From Spirobacillus cienkowskii (GTDB lineage: Bacteria; Bdellovibrionota_B; Oligoflexia; Silvanigrellales; Silvanigrellaceae), in NCBI RefSeq assembly GCF_037081835.1, contig NZ_CP146516.1, forward strand, positions 643,501 through 707,500: DNA of 64,000 nt. Reading direction: 5' to 3'. Shown one piece after another: positions 15,580 to 25,328 of the stretch; position 1 is the stretch's first letter, and each line of letters starts with the position of its first letter. Under the pieces are notes generated by a model. The model saw nothing but the letters and a program-made list of their open reading frames with translations. It searched no databases and was not told the origin of the DNA. A program made the translations under genes and the position numbers.

Positions 15580-18036
15580 CTAAAAAATACCAGTCACCAT
15601 AAATTGAGCTCCTGGTTTAAAAATATTGTCGTTTTTAGGCATAACTCGAGAATAATCAAACTGTAAAGTAAAATTTCCAATTAACCATTCAAGAAAAAAG
15701 TAATTTATAGCAGCAGCGGGCGAAATTTTATAGCTACTTTGCATTTGTGTTGAAAATGTGTATAAAATGTCAAGAGCGCTCGTAATATTTAGACTTGTTT
15801 TAGAATTTAATGAATATGTTGCACTAGGTTTTGCTATAAATTCAATAGTATTGCCAACATTACTTGAAGTTTGAAACATCATTTGTTCTTGGGCTTGTAA
15901 ACTGAGATCAAACATAATGTCTTGAAATTGTCCTAAATTAAGCAAATAATATTGATTATAAATAATTCCACTCTTTTTATCACTAGTGGCTCTGTTTGAT
16001 GAATCAATTTGTAAGCCAATATTTAAATCTAAATTTTTATAACTACCGCCCATTAAAAAATAAAAGGTATCAATTTTTTGATTTACAAAAATATTACCAA
16101 AAGTTTCGTAAATTTTTACTGTACTTTTTTCTTTAATCGTTGAATTTGCTTCCCAACGTTTTGTTTCATATACGCTTCCTTCTAAAATTATTGTATCAAG
16201 TGCACTATATTGCTGTGAAAAGTTTTTTACATAGAATGCTTTTCCGCTTCCCCCAATAAACCAGCCATTATCATTATTGGAAAGTGATGTATCGTAAGTA
16301 AAAACTCCTCCAATTAAACTTCTCATTACGCTTTTTTGCGAATATTGCGAGGGCAAAGATTGATTTTGTCCTAATGAGAGAGCGTTGTTATCGTATTGTA
16401 AACTAACAGGAACAATTAATGACCAAGGTTTTTCAATTTTTAATTTTTGAAGATATTGACTTGCTGAATGTCTTAAGGCTGGATCCAGATCATTATCCCA
16501 AACAGCTGTTTGAAATGAGCTATTTGCGAGAATTGATTTGTCATTAAAATAATATGCGACCCCTACGTAATATTCGAATTCATGAGCCAGTTTGCTATCG
16601 GATTTAGAATTAATTCTTGCTAAAATAAATGCTTTTTCTGCTTCGAGATAATTTTTTTCATCTAAATATATCAAGCCTAAATTCCAGTGAGCCATAGCAA
16701 ATGAATTATTCATATTTTTTGCATATACTAAATATTTCTTTGCTTCTTGGTTTTGATACAAACCTTTCTTTGCTAAACCTAAATAATAAGATATTCTAAT
16801 ATCTTTATTTATATAAATTTGATATGGTGAAAGTAGATTAATTGTTTCAAAATAAGCTTCATTTTCTATGTAAAAACTTGCCTTTTCGAGCACTTCATTT
16901 AAATTTTCTAAGTCTAATGAATTCGATACATCACCTTTTAATTCAAATTCGGTTGTTGTTAGTGTTCTAAAATAATCAATTTCTGAGCTATTTGGTGTTT
17001 TTAAAGGATATACTTTACCATCACTTGTAATTTTAAGCTCTAGCCCAGCAGAAATTACGGCTTTATTACTTTCGTATTTTTTATAATCATTTTTATTTTG
17101 ATTAAATAAATTAATATATGCTTCGCCACCAAAGACAATAATTTTTGTATAAAAATTATTATGGGTATCCTTTTCTATTTCTCTAATAATTGCAACATCA
17201 CCCCCTCTTGGTATTGTGATTATTGCCTCTAAAGTTTCTATTTTAATTTTGTTATTGAAATTTTCTGCTATTGATGGAGCATCATTTTTAATACCTGAAG
17301 CCTTTACTTTAATTTTTCCGTAATTAAGAATCCCGTTTCTAATATCAGAGGAACTATCGTTTTCTATAATTGTAAGACTAGTAGAAGGAAGTAAATACCA
17401 AACTCCAGATTTTGAGTCTGCAATTCTTAATGTATCCAAATTATCTGTTTGAAAGACTCCATGATTCCAGTTAAATTTTTTGCCAATTGAACCAATGTAC
17501 ATAATATAATCACTTTGAATTAATGTACCTTTACCCATTACTGCGCTTACTGTTTGTGTGGTAAAACTGTTTTCTGGGAAATCGATTGGTTCTAAATATT
17601 TTGTTTCTTTATTAAATAATTTTGCGTTAAAAGTATCTTTGGGGTGCATTTCAAATTCATAGCTATATGTTGTGCCACCAAATTGATTGTAAGTAATAAT
17701 TTGTAGAATGGGAATAGTCTTTTGAAAATCAGATTCTTTAAGTACTAAAGGGCAATATAAACCTGTACATACAATTTTATTATTTATTATCCAAATTATT
17801 CTAGAATTTTGTGAAGAAAAATCATCAGATGTTGTTACTTCTAACAGTACTTCTTTTCCATAAGATGTGTGAATACTTGTTGGCGGCCCTGATTGTAGAG
17901 TGGGAATTTTGTTGTTTTTAATTTTGCTTGGAGCTGTGATTGAAAAAGAAATTTGTTGAAAACATAAAATAAAAAAAAGTAATAAAGTAATTTTATAAAT
18001 TAAAAAACATTTATTCTTATTAATTTTTTTCCTCAT
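15580..18036 (-). CDS. Secreted FecR-domain / TPR / outer-membrane beta-barrel protein
   Basis: An 818-aa exported protein: a Sec signal peptide (about 1-35), an Ig-like N-terminal region, a FecR-type domain (about 150-330, with YIGSIGKKFNW and a tail of ITIPRGGDVAII), and TPR repeats (about 385-530, SFAMAHWNLGLIYLDEKNYL). The C-terminal 270 residues alternate like a beta-barrel and end in phenylalanine, as outer-membrane barrels do. Start at ATG 18036 follows TTGGAG and overlaps the mfd stop by 17 bases, so it is translationally coupled to mfd. The layout resembles deltaproteobacterial surface proteins of unknown role. Confidence 0.75.
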   Translation of the reverse strand: MRKKINKNKCFLIYKITLLLFFILCFQQISFSITAPSKIKNNKIPTLQSGPPTSIHTSYGKEVLLEVTTSDDFSSQNSRIIWIINNKIVCTGLYCPLVLKESDFQKTIPILQIITYNQFGGTTYSYEFEMHPKDTFNAKLFNKETKYLEPIDFPENSFTTQTVSAVMGKGTLIQSDYIMYIGSIGKKFNWNHGVFQTDNLDTLRIADSKSGVWYLLPSTSLTIIENDSSSDIRNGILNYGKIKVKASGIKNDAPSIAENFNNKIKIETLEAIITIPRGGDVAIIREIEKDTHNNFYTKIIVFGGEAYINLFNQNKNDYKKYESNKAVISAGLELKITSDGKVYPLKTPNSSEIDYFRTLTTTEFELKGDVSNSLDLENLNEVLEKASFYIENEAYFETINLLSPYQIYINKDIRISYYLGLAKKGLYQNQEAKKYLVYAKNMNNSFAMAHWNLGLIYLDEKNYLEAEKAFILARINSKSDSKLAHEFEYYVGVAYYFNDKSILANSSFQTAVWDNDLDPALRHSASQYLQKLKIEKPWSLIVPVSLQYDNNALSLGQNQSLPSQYSQKSVMRSLIGGVFTYDTSLSNNDNGWFIGGSGKAFYVKNFSQQYSALDTIILEGSVYETKRWEANSTIKEKSTVKIYETFGNIFVNQKIDTFYFLMGGSYKNLDLNIGLQIDSSNRATSDKKSGIIYNQYYLLNLGQFQDIMFDLSLQAQEQMMFQTSSNVGNTIEFIAKPSATYSLNSKTSLNITSALDILYTFSTQMQSSYKISPAAAINYFFLEWLIGNFTLQFDYSRVMPKNDNIFKPGAQFMVTGIF

Positions 18037-21000
18037 ACGTTTCTCCAACAAGGAGACTCAAAACTCTTTTAAGTTCAGAAATAGATGCTGCTTGATCCTT
18101 GTTAAAGTGTTGTTTTCTAATTGCAAAAATCAGCTTACCTTCTGGTGATATTCTCATTCCTTTAACTTTACGATTACAAACATCTAAAATTCTCTTTACG
18201 AGTATTTCGCTTGCTTCATCATAAGAATCTGGTTGTAAAATACCTTTGCCTAATCGCAGTTCCGTACTGTCTTCGCTCACAATCAGCGAAGTTGCGCCAA
18301 GTGTAATTAACCACCTTCTAATTCGAACGAGTTCTGCCAGATTTTTTACTTCAACAGGAAGTGTACCAAATCGATCTTCGCATTCTGTAATGAGGTTTTG
18401 CAATAAGGTCTCGTTGCGGGCACCAAAAAAACGACGGTATGTTTTTAAACGTTCTTTAGAATTTACAATGTAATTTTCTGGTATATGTGCAATAAAAGGA
18501 ATTTGAATTTCTACATCAGTATTTGTTGTAACCTTATTTCCTCCTAAATTTTTAATTGCGTCATCGAGCATTTGTAAATATGTTTCTAGACCCACATCAG
18601 AAACTTTGCCGCTTTGCTCATCTCCTAAAATATTTCCAGAACCTCGCATTTCCATGTCGTGACTAGCAATCACAAAGCCGCTGCCCAGCTCTTGATGTTC
18701 TTTTAATATTTCTAAACGCTTTATGCCTTCTTGATCTTCTTTTGAGTTTTGTGAAGTTAAAAAGTAGGCATAGCCACGCGTTGAGCGTCTACCAACTCTG
18801 CCGCGAAGCTGATACAGTTGTGCTAAACCAAAATGATCTGCATTTTGAACAATAATTGTATTAACGTTTGGCATATCAATTCCAGATTCAATGATGGTGG
18901 TACATAGTAAAACCTGATATTTTCCATCTAAAAAATCAATAATCGTTTTTTCTAAGTCTTTTTGTGTCATTTTCCCATGGGCAATACAAATTTTAGCTTG
19001 TGGTAGAAGGTTTTGTAAATATGAAAATACGGTATTTAATTCTTCGACACGGTTGTGGACATAAAATACTTGACCACCTCGATGGAGTTCAAATTGAATG
19101 CTTTCTTTAATTGTTGTTTCTTCAAATGGGCAGACAAATGTTTTTGTTGCAAGTCGAGATTTTGGAGGTGTGGTCAGTAAACTCAATTCTCTTAAGCCAA
19201 CCATTGCCATTTGTAAGGTTCTAGGAATTGGTGTGGCAGTCATTGTTAAAACATCAACCCCATAAGACATAGACTTAATTTTTTCTTTTTGAAGCACGCC
19301 AAACCGTTGTTCTTCATCAACGATAAGTAAACCTAAATCACGAAATTCAATGTCTTTAGAAAGTATACGATGAGTGCCAATTAAAACATCGATTTCACCT
19401 TTTTTAAGTTTTTCGAGGTGCTTTGAAGACGATGTCACAGATCTATCGAGTATTGAGATATTAGCAGGAAATTCTGCAAAACGTTCTTGGAGAGAGCGAA
19501 AGTGTTGATGAGCCAAAACTGTAGTAGGCACTAACCAAGCAACTTGTTTGCCATCTAAGATGCATCGATAAGCAGCGCGCATTGCGACTTCTGTTTTTCC
19601 AAAGCCAACATCACCGCAAAGAAGGCGATCCATTGCTTTAGGTTCTCCCATATCGATCATAATTTCTTTAATCGCTTTAAGCTGATCAGGAGTTTCGTCA
19701 AAAGGAAATGCGTCTTCAAAAGCAATATATTCTTCATCAATTTTAGAAAAAGCATGACCTAAAGTCATTGCTCTTTTGGCTTGATGTTCCATCAATTCTT
19801 TGGCAAGTTTTTCGACGTCTTGTTTCGCTTTTGTTTTTCTTTTTTCCCATGAAGAGTTTTTGAGCGTATCTAACGAAGTGTTATCGGAACTGCCAATATA
19901 TTTTTGTACAAGATTGAGTTTGTGAACTGGAACATAAATTTTATCGTTTTCGGCATATTCAAGCACTAAAAAATCGCCAGTAATGTCATGAATTTTAATG
20001 GTCATTAGTCCGCGAAAACGAGCAATTCCATGTTGCACATGAACAACCAAATCACCTTCAATAAAGTCTGCGTATTGAGCACTTAAAAATGCTTCTGAGT
20101 TTTCTTTAGAAGAGTTTTTATTTTCGTTATTTTCAAACGTTTCAAAAGATTCTACGTTTGCAATTCCTCTAATCCAATTTTCTGAAACGGCAAGAGTGTT
20201 AGAAAATGGAAGGTAAAAGTACTCTTTTGCGTTTAAAATACAAAATTGAATTTTTTCGGAAATATTTGGGTATTTTGTGATTGGTGATAAAATGTCTTTA
20301 ATATTAAGTTTTGGTGGTTCTTCAAAATTTAAATTATTATTGTCAATATTAAAATATTTAGAACTAATTCCTGCAAATTCAATAAAGCTATCATTTGAGT
20401 TAGATAGAATTAAAATATTATTAATTACATTATTATTTATCAAATAATTTAATTTTTCAATTCTATTAGACATTTTTTGTTTTTCAAATGGCTTTAAAAT
20501 TGAAATAATATGATCAGGAATAAAAAATCGAGATGAGATTAAATTATTTTCATTAAAATAATCTTTGGTTTTACTGATTTTAGGAAAAACAGTCTCTATT
20601 TTACCTACGGGATAATTTTTTCCAGTAGCATTAATTAAAGAGTTTTCATAAATTTTTTCAATTTCTAGAAGCGGCTTAATAAAAGCATCTGCTTCGCAAG
20701 CAAAAGAAAATAACAACTTTTTACTTTTCTTATTTGCAAGATCAAAAATGTATTCGTTAAAAGAGGATATTTGATCAAAAGTAAACATGTAAAATATATC
20801 ATCTATGCCAGGAAATGTTACGTTAGCTCTTAAGTCTTCTAACAAATTAGCACGTCCAACTCCCATTACTTTTTGACTTAATATCGACGCATTTAATTTC
20901 TCAATTGATTTTTCTAGTTCACTGGGATACGGCCAAACAAATTCTCTTGACGGTAAAATAGTCACTTCGTTTAATGTTTGAAATGATCTCTGATCAGTTA

Positions 21001-21553
21001 TGCGAAAAGAACGAATTTTATCGACTGCATCATCAAAAATTTCTATGCGTGTTGGAGTTTTTTCTCCTGGTGTCCAAAAATCAACAATAGATCCTCTAAT
21101 TGCAAATTCACCAATGTCTTCAACTCGCTGCACTTGTAAATAAACACGTTGCAACAATTGTTCCACCAATAAGTCAGGATCTATGGAATCGCCAACTTTA
21201 ATTTGAAATTTATGATTATCAACCCATTGAGCTTGCGGAAAATTTCTTGTTAATCCGCTAATGCTACAGATAATAATTCGTGGAAAATGGGAGTGAATAC
21301 AATATGCAGCTTCAATTCTTTTTGCGATAATTTTTTTTGCAGATTCAAAGCGAAACACACCCGCCTGAAAAAAACCAGGAATATATAAAATATCTTTATG
21401 AGTTAAATAATTTGCAGTTGCTTCTCTTATAAATTTTTCATACTCTTGTGCTTCTGATTCATTTGGTGTGACAATAATTCTGTTAAGTGATGGGTTTTCA
21501 ATGAGAGAAGCAATTAATTCAATCAAACTCGACTCAACAGAAAATAATGTCAT
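18020..21553 (-). CDS. mfd: Transcription-repair coupling factor Mfd
   Basis: Displaces stalled RNA polymerase and recruits UvrA to lesions. The 1177-aa protein has the UvrB-like N-terminal region, the RNA-polymerase-interaction domain (DLVVHVQHGIARFRGL), and the translocase motor with Walker A LLCGDVGFGKTEVA, DEEQ box, TATPIPRTL and the TRG region. A C-terminal TRCF domain (PFIAHIPENYI, ERLKTYRR) follows. Length is normal for the family. It is transcribed after gpsA, with a 39-base gap and a good AAGGAA upstream. Confidence 0.96.
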   Translation of the reverse strand: MTLFSVESSLIELIASLIENPSLNRIIVTPNESEAQEYEKFIREATANYLTHKDILYIPGFFQAGVFRFESAKKIIAKRIEAAYCIHSHFPRIIICSISGLTRNFPQAQWVDNHKFQIKVGDSIDPDLLVEQLLQRVYLQVQRVEDIGEFAIRGSIVDFWTPGEKTPTRIEIFDDAVDKIRSFRITDQRSFQTLNEVTILPSREFVWPYPSELEKSIEKLNASILSQKVMGVGRANLLEDLRANVTFPGIDDIFYMFTFDQISSFNEYIFDLANKKSKKLLFSFACEADAFIKPLLEIEKIYENSLINATGKNYPVGKIETVFPKISKTKDYFNENNLISSRFFIPDHIISILKPFEKQKMSNRIEKLNYLINNNVINNILILSNSNDSFIEFAGISSKYFNIDNNNLNFEEPPKLNIKDILSPITKYPNISEKIQFCILNAKEYFYLPFSNTLAVSENWIRGIANVESFETFENNENKNSSKENSEAFLSAQYADFIEGDLVVHVQHGIARFRGLMTIKIHDITGDFLVLEYAENDKIYVPVHKLNLVQKYIGSSDNTSLDTLKNSSWEKRKTKAKQDVEKLAKELMEHQAKRAMTLGHAFSKIDEEYIAFEDAFPFDETPDQLKAIKEIMIDMGEPKAMDRLLCGDVGFGKTEVAMRAAYRCILDGKQVAWLVPTTVLAHQHFRSLQERFAEFPANISILDRSVTSSSKHLEKLKKGEIDVLIGTHRILSKDIEFRDLGLLIVDEEQRFGVLQKEKIKSMSYGVDVLTMTATPIPRTLQMAMVGLRELSLLTTPPKSRLATKTFVCPFEETTIKESIQFELHRGGQVFYVHNRVEELNTVFSYLQNLLPQAKICIAHGKMTQKDLEKTIIDFLDGKYQVLLCTTIIESGIDMPNVNTIIVQNADHFGLAQLYQLRGRVGRRSTRGYAYFLTSQNSKEDQEGIKRLEILKEHQELGSGFVIASHDMEMRGSGNILGDEQSGKVSDVGLETYLQMLDDAIKNLGGNKVTTNTDVEIQIPFIAHIPENYIVNSKERLKTYRRFFGARNETLLQNLITECEDRFGTLPVEVKNLAELVRIRRWLITLGATSLIVSEDSTELRLGKGILQPDSYDEASEILVKRILDVCNRKVKGMRISPEGKLIFAIRKQHFNKDQAASISELKRVLSLLVGETYEEKN

Positions 21554-21592
21554 AAAACTATAGTTCCTTATTTTTAAAATTTATATTTTAAG

Positions 21593-22612
21593 TTATTTAA
21601 ATTCGCTTTTTTGCTGTCTTGCAATTAAGTCTGTAACTGCATCTTGGATGGGCTTTTTTTCATACAATACACTATACGCTGTTTTGATTATTGATGCTTC
21701 AATATCATATTTTTTACATAATGAATATGCGCTATTTGCAGTTGTATAGCCTTCAATCACTTGGTTCATTGATTTCATTATGGATTCGCTATTTTCTCCT
21801 TGAGATATTCTAAAACCAAATTGACGATTTCTAGAAAGATTTCCTGTACAGGTTAAAATCAAATCGCCAACCCCACTTAATCCAAGAAATGTAATGGGAT
21901 CTGCGCCTAGTTTTGTGCCAATACGAACAATTTCTGCAAGTCCTCGAGTCATAACAGCCGCTCTTGCATTGCTTCCTAAATTAAGGCCATCGACAGCACC
22001 GGCGACCATTGCAATCACGTTTTTAAGTGCGCCAGCTATTTCAATACCAATAACATCTTTAGAATCATAAACTCTAAAATAAGGTTTGTGTAATATTTTT
22101 GAAGTAATAGAAAGCAGTTCTTGGCATTGAGAAGCGACAACAACGCACGTTGGTTTTCCTTCGAGCATTTCTGTAGCAAAACTAGGACCACTTAATGCTC
22201 CTATGCTTGCAGAATTTTGCCAAAAATTTTGTAAAATTTGCGATGGTAGCAATAGTGTATTTTGTTCAATCCCTTTTGCGGCGGAAATAATTTTTATTTT
22301 ATTTAAAAATTTTTTCTTTTTAGAAGTCTGTTTTTTTGTGTGTTCAATCATCCATTCGTTCACACTTCTGATACTTTGACATGGTATAGCAAGAATAATA
22401 AGACTATAATCACTAAAGCTTGATTTAAAATTTTCAAATGTTTCCATTTCACAATTTTTCAGCGTATTATGTTTTTGTAAGGATGCAAAGTTGTTGTTGT
22501 TTCTTGAAAGAATTGTAACAGGATTACTAGAGCTATGAATGCATGTTGCAATAGCAGTTCCAAAAGCTCCAGATCCTATAATTAAAATTTTTTCTTTTGG
22601 TGTTGAGGTCAT
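21593..22612 (-). CDS. gpsA: Glycerol-3-phosphate dehydrogenase [NAD(P)+]
   Basis: Makes sn-glycerol 3-phosphate from DHAP for phospholipid synthesis. The 339-aa protein starts with the Rossmann motif IIGSGAFGTA. SAAKGIEQ, GPSFATE and the catalytic lysine in GALKNVIAMVAGAVDGL are present, with LSGVGDLILTCTGNLSRNRQFG as the C-terminal signature. AAGGAG precedes the ATG. It is divergent from the moxR-like gene. Confidence 0.95.
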   Translation of the reverse strand: MTSTPKEKILIIGSGAFGTAIATCIHSSSNPVTILSRNNNNFASLQKHNTLKNCEMETFENFKSSFSDYSLIILAIPCQSIRSVNEWMIEHTKKQTSKKKKFLNKIKIISAAKGIEQNTLLLPSQILQNFWQNSASIGALSGPSFATEMLEGKPTCVVVASQCQELLSITSKILHKPYFRVYDSKDVIGIEIAGALKNVIAMVAGAVDGLNLGSNARAAVMTRGLAEIVRIGTKLGADPITFLGLSGVGDLILTCTGNLSRNRQFGFRISQGENSESIMKSMNQVIEGYTTANSAYSLCKKYDIEASIIKTAYSVLYEKKPIQDAVTDLIARQQKSEFK

Positions 22613-22707
22613 TGCAGATTACTCCTTTAAGCTTCCTTCCAAATATCAATTACCTTTAATCTATTAGGAAGTGAAGAAGTTTTCTTGATAAAGAGAGGTT
22701 TGTAAAA

Positions 22708-23676
22708 ATGAGTGATTTTGAAAAAGCGACTCATGCTGCAAAAATGCTTGTTGAGCATTTGGAGCAAAAAATTTTTGGTCAAGATGATGTGATTGAGTTG
22801 GCTGTAATTTCTGTAATTTGCAATGAGCATGCGTTGCTCACAGGGGCTCCAGGCGTTGCTAAAACAACTTTGGTGCGAAACCTAGCATCATCACTCGGTT
22901 GTAACTATAAGCGGATTCAGTTTACTCCAGACCTCACACCTTTTGATATTTTGGGTGGTGAAACCATACAATTTGATCAAAAAGATCCAAATTTAAAAAA
23001 ACTCGCATTTGTTCCTGGACCAATTTTTTCACCTTTTATTTTAGCAGACGAAATAAATAGAGCCTCGCCAAGAACACAATCGGCGTTATTAGAAGCGATG
23101 CAAGAACGTCAAGTGAGTTTGGGAGGAGTGACGAGGCAATTGCCATTTCCATTTTTAGTATTTGCAACACAAAACCCTATTGAAAACGAGGGCACATTTC
23201 CTTTGCCTGAAGCACAGCTTGATAGATTTTTGCTAAATATTGAGATGCCTTATCCAGACTTTGAGGCTGAAGTGAAAGTTGCAGTATTATCAAAAAATCG
23301 CACGGATCTTACTGCGCAGCCAGAGGCTCAGTGGGTGCTAAATGCTCGAGCTGTGGTCGAAAAAATTTTAATTTCAGAAGAATTATTGCATGGAATTGTG
23401 CGGATTGTTCGCAATACCCGTCCTCAAGACTCTAAACTCTCTGTTGCCAAAGAATACTTGGAGTTTGGTGCAAGTCCTAGAGCAACTCAGGCATTATTAA
23501 TTGCGAGTAAAGCATTAGCATTAATTCGTGGGCGTCATGAAGTGATATTTGAAGATGTCAGTGAGGTTGCGCCAGCAGTACTTAGGCACCGTTGTATTCA
23601 AAATTTTCGTTCTTTGTCTGAAAAAAGAACAACAACCAGTATTGTAAATCAAATTATTCAAGAAACAATTTTATAA
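22708..23676 (+). CDS. MoxR-family AAA+ ATPase
   Basis: A 322-aa AAA+ protein with Walker A GAPGVAKTTL, the MoxR signature FVPGPIFSPFILADEINRA (Walker B) and ATQNPIENEGTFPLPEAQLDRF (sensor 1 region), and a C-terminal lid with ASPRATQALL. MoxR proteins act as chaperones, often with von Willebrand factor A partners, but no such gene follows here. AGAGAGG precedes the ATG. A HAD-like gene follows 16 bases later and is probably co-transcribed. Confidence 0.92.
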   Translation: MSDFEKATHAAKMLVEHLEQKIFGQDDVIELAVISVICNEHALLTGAPGVAKTTLVRNLASSLGCNYKRIQFTPDLTPFDILGGETIQFDQKDPNLKKLAFVPGPIFSPFILADEINRASPRTQSALLEAMQERQVSLGGVTRQLPFPFLVFATQNPIENEGTFPLPEAQLDRFLLNIEMPYPDFEAEVKVAVLSKNRTDLTAQPEAQWVLNARAVVEKILISEELLHGIVRIVRNTRPQDSKLSVAKEYLEFGASPRATQALLIASKALALIRGRHEVIFEDVSEVAPAVLRHRCIQNFRSLSEKRTTTSIVNQIIQETIL

Positions 23677-23692
23677 AAAAGATAAAAAATAA

Positions 23693-24211
23693 ATGAATAT
23701 TAAAACAGAACAAGAAGAGCAAAAATATGCGTTATTTTTAGACGCCTCAGGCACTTTATTAGGTAGTTCTTCGTTTAATGCGCTTGGTGTCCAATTGCTT
23801 CCAGATACGTCTCATATTTTGAATGCAGTAAAACAGAGAAAAATCAATAATCATAATTTAAAAACAGGCGTGATTACAAGTTGGGGAAATCGAATAAACC
23901 CTATGCTTAAGGCATTAAAAATTGATACGTTTTTTGATGTTGTGGTCAGTGCAGATTCTATTATGAAAACCAAACCAAATCCTGAAGTTTTTCTTTATGC
24001 ATGCAATAAGGTAGGGGTCTTACCGCAGTATGCAATTCATGTAGGAGATTCTTTATATGACGACGCCTTAGGTGCACAGTCTGCAGGATTGAATGGAATC
24101 TGGGTAAGAAGAGGTCATGTTTCTTTTGCAGAAGCAGATCAGTTAAAACATCCTGTGTTCGAAAATTTAAATGATGTGTTAGAATATATATCGCAAAAAA
24201 TTATTCTCTAA
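23693..24211 (+). CDS. HAD-like hydrolase with atypical motif I
   Basis: A 172-aa HAD-fold protein. Motif I reads LDASGTL: the nucleophile D17 is kept, but the second aspartate of DxD is serine. Motif II is TSWGN, motif III lysine is in MKTKPNPEVF, and motif IV is HVGDSLYDD. A DxSGT/DxYGT motif I is typical of dehalogenase-like or pseudo-phosphatase members, so ordinary phosphatase activity is uncertain. No cap domain of any size is present. Confidence 0.8.
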   Translation: MNIKTEQEEQKYALFLDASGTLLGSSSFNALGVQLLPDTSHILNAVKQRKINNHNLKTGVITSWGNRINPMLKALKIDTFFDVVVSADSIMKTKPNPEVFLYACNKVGVLPQYAIHVGDSLYDDALGAQSAGLNGIWVRRGHVSFAEADQLKHPVFENLNDVLEYISQKIIL

Positions 24212-24231
24212 TTTTAGAAATTACAATTTTT

Positions 24232-24744
24232 TTAAAAATAACTTCTTCCACATCCATTAATTAAAAATGTATGAGTTTTAATTAATGTTCTATTGAAATT
24301 TTGATCTGTTAAAAAATGATTATTTTTAACTTTTAAATGGTGATGAAAAATTAGCATGAAATTTTGAAATCTATAGCATTTTAATTGTTCCTCTAATTCT
24401 GCTTGTTCTATTTCTGAGTGGTTTTTTTTATTAACTGTTTGTTGTAATAATACGGTTAATCTTTCGATTTTTTGCTTTACAGTTGAGTAAATATAATCAT
24501 CAGAATGTCCTTCGTAACTTTTATCAAAAATTATTTTTTCAGTGTAACTTTTAGCACATTTTAATAATAATTCTTCTGGAGTAATTTGAACTTCACCAAA
24601 CTCAACTATTTTTTGATAATTATTTCCATTTTTTTCTTGGCAATATCTAAATGACTCACTAATTATTGCCTTATAATTATTACCATTGGCTGCTGTTAGA
24701 TAAAACAGCAAGGAACACGCAAGGAGAACTTTTTTTATTTTCAT
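24232..24744 (-). CDS. Small secreted protein of unknown function
   Basis: 170 aa with a clear Sec signal peptide (MKIKKVLLACSLLFYLTAANG), then a mostly helical region with three or four cysteines (YCQEKNG, LLKCAKSY, KCYRF, NGCGRSYF) that could form disulphides in the periplasm. No family is recognised. The gene stands alone, converging on the HAD-like gene. Confidence 0.65.
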   Translation of the reverse strand: MKIKKVLLACSLLFYLTAANGNNYKAIISESFRYCQEKNGNNYQKIVEFGEVQITPEELLLKCAKSYTEKIIFDKSYEGHSDDYIYSTVKQKIERLTVLLQQTVNKKNHSEIEQAELEEQLKCYRFQNFMLIFHHHLKVKNNHFLTDQNFNRTLIKTHTFLINGCGRSYF

Positions 24745-25087
24745 AAGATTACCTTTCTAACTAAAACGAAACGTTTATGTGTAAAAAAAACATTATGAAA
24801 GTTGACCTAGAAAGCGAAAAAGTCAATTATCTAAAAAAACCATAACCAATTTTATAATCATTTGTGATTTAGAAAATATAATTGATAAATATGATATAAT
24901 TTAAATTATATAAATTATTTAAATATATTACAATAAAATTAGTGTTTTTTTATTTATGATGATATGTTGTTTGTTTTAGATTGCAGGTCTCTCTTAGAGT
25001 AAAACAAAAAACCGCTATTCCCTTTTTTTACTTTTAGGTGAGAAAAGGTTGATCTTTTTTTCTTCATAATGTAGTAACGCCCTCACT
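24745..25087. other. Intergenic stretch upstream of tRNA-Leu
   Basis: 343 very A/T-rich bases. No gene is seen. It must hold the promoter of the small secreted protein (left side) and of tRNA-Leu (right side). Confidence 0.5.
25049..25077 (+). promoter_or_regulatory. Possible tRNA-Leu promoter
   Basis: TTGATC at 25049-25054 and TAGTAA at 25072-25077 have a 17-base spacing, and the tRNA starts 11 bases later. The -10 word is a poor match, so this is tentative. Confidence 0.3.
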
Positions 25088-25170
25088 GCGGATGTGGTGA
25101 AATTGGTAGACACGCACGTTTGAGGGGCGTGTGCGCAAGCTTGGCGGTTCGAGTCCGCCCATCCGCACCA
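25088..25170 (+). tRNA. tRNA-Leu (anticodon GAG)
   Basis: 83 nt including an encoded CCA. The acceptor stem 25088-25094 pairs with 25160-25166. The D arm contains the GGTAGACAC segment, the anticodon loop is TTGAGGG (anticodon GAG, reads CUC/CUU), a class II variable arm is present, and the T arm contains GGTTCGAGTCC. Confidence 0.97.
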
Positions 25171-25174
25171 ATTT

Positions 25175-25211
25175 AAAAAAGGCTGTCAACTAAACTTGAC
25201 AGCCTTTTTTT
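25175..25211 (+). terminator. Rho-independent terminator of tRNA-Leu
   Basis: A 9-bp stem (25181-25189/25196-25204) with a 6-base loop is followed by a T run. It is preceded by an A run, so it may work in both directions. Confidence 0.9.
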
Positions 25212-25328
25212 GTTTTTACACTTAAGACCTATTTCACAGCATATCTATTACTGGTAAAAATCTATACGATGTTCTAAGGTCTGAAATTGTAAAATGCTTT
25301 GTATGTCCTTGAAAGGATTTACTAAGGC

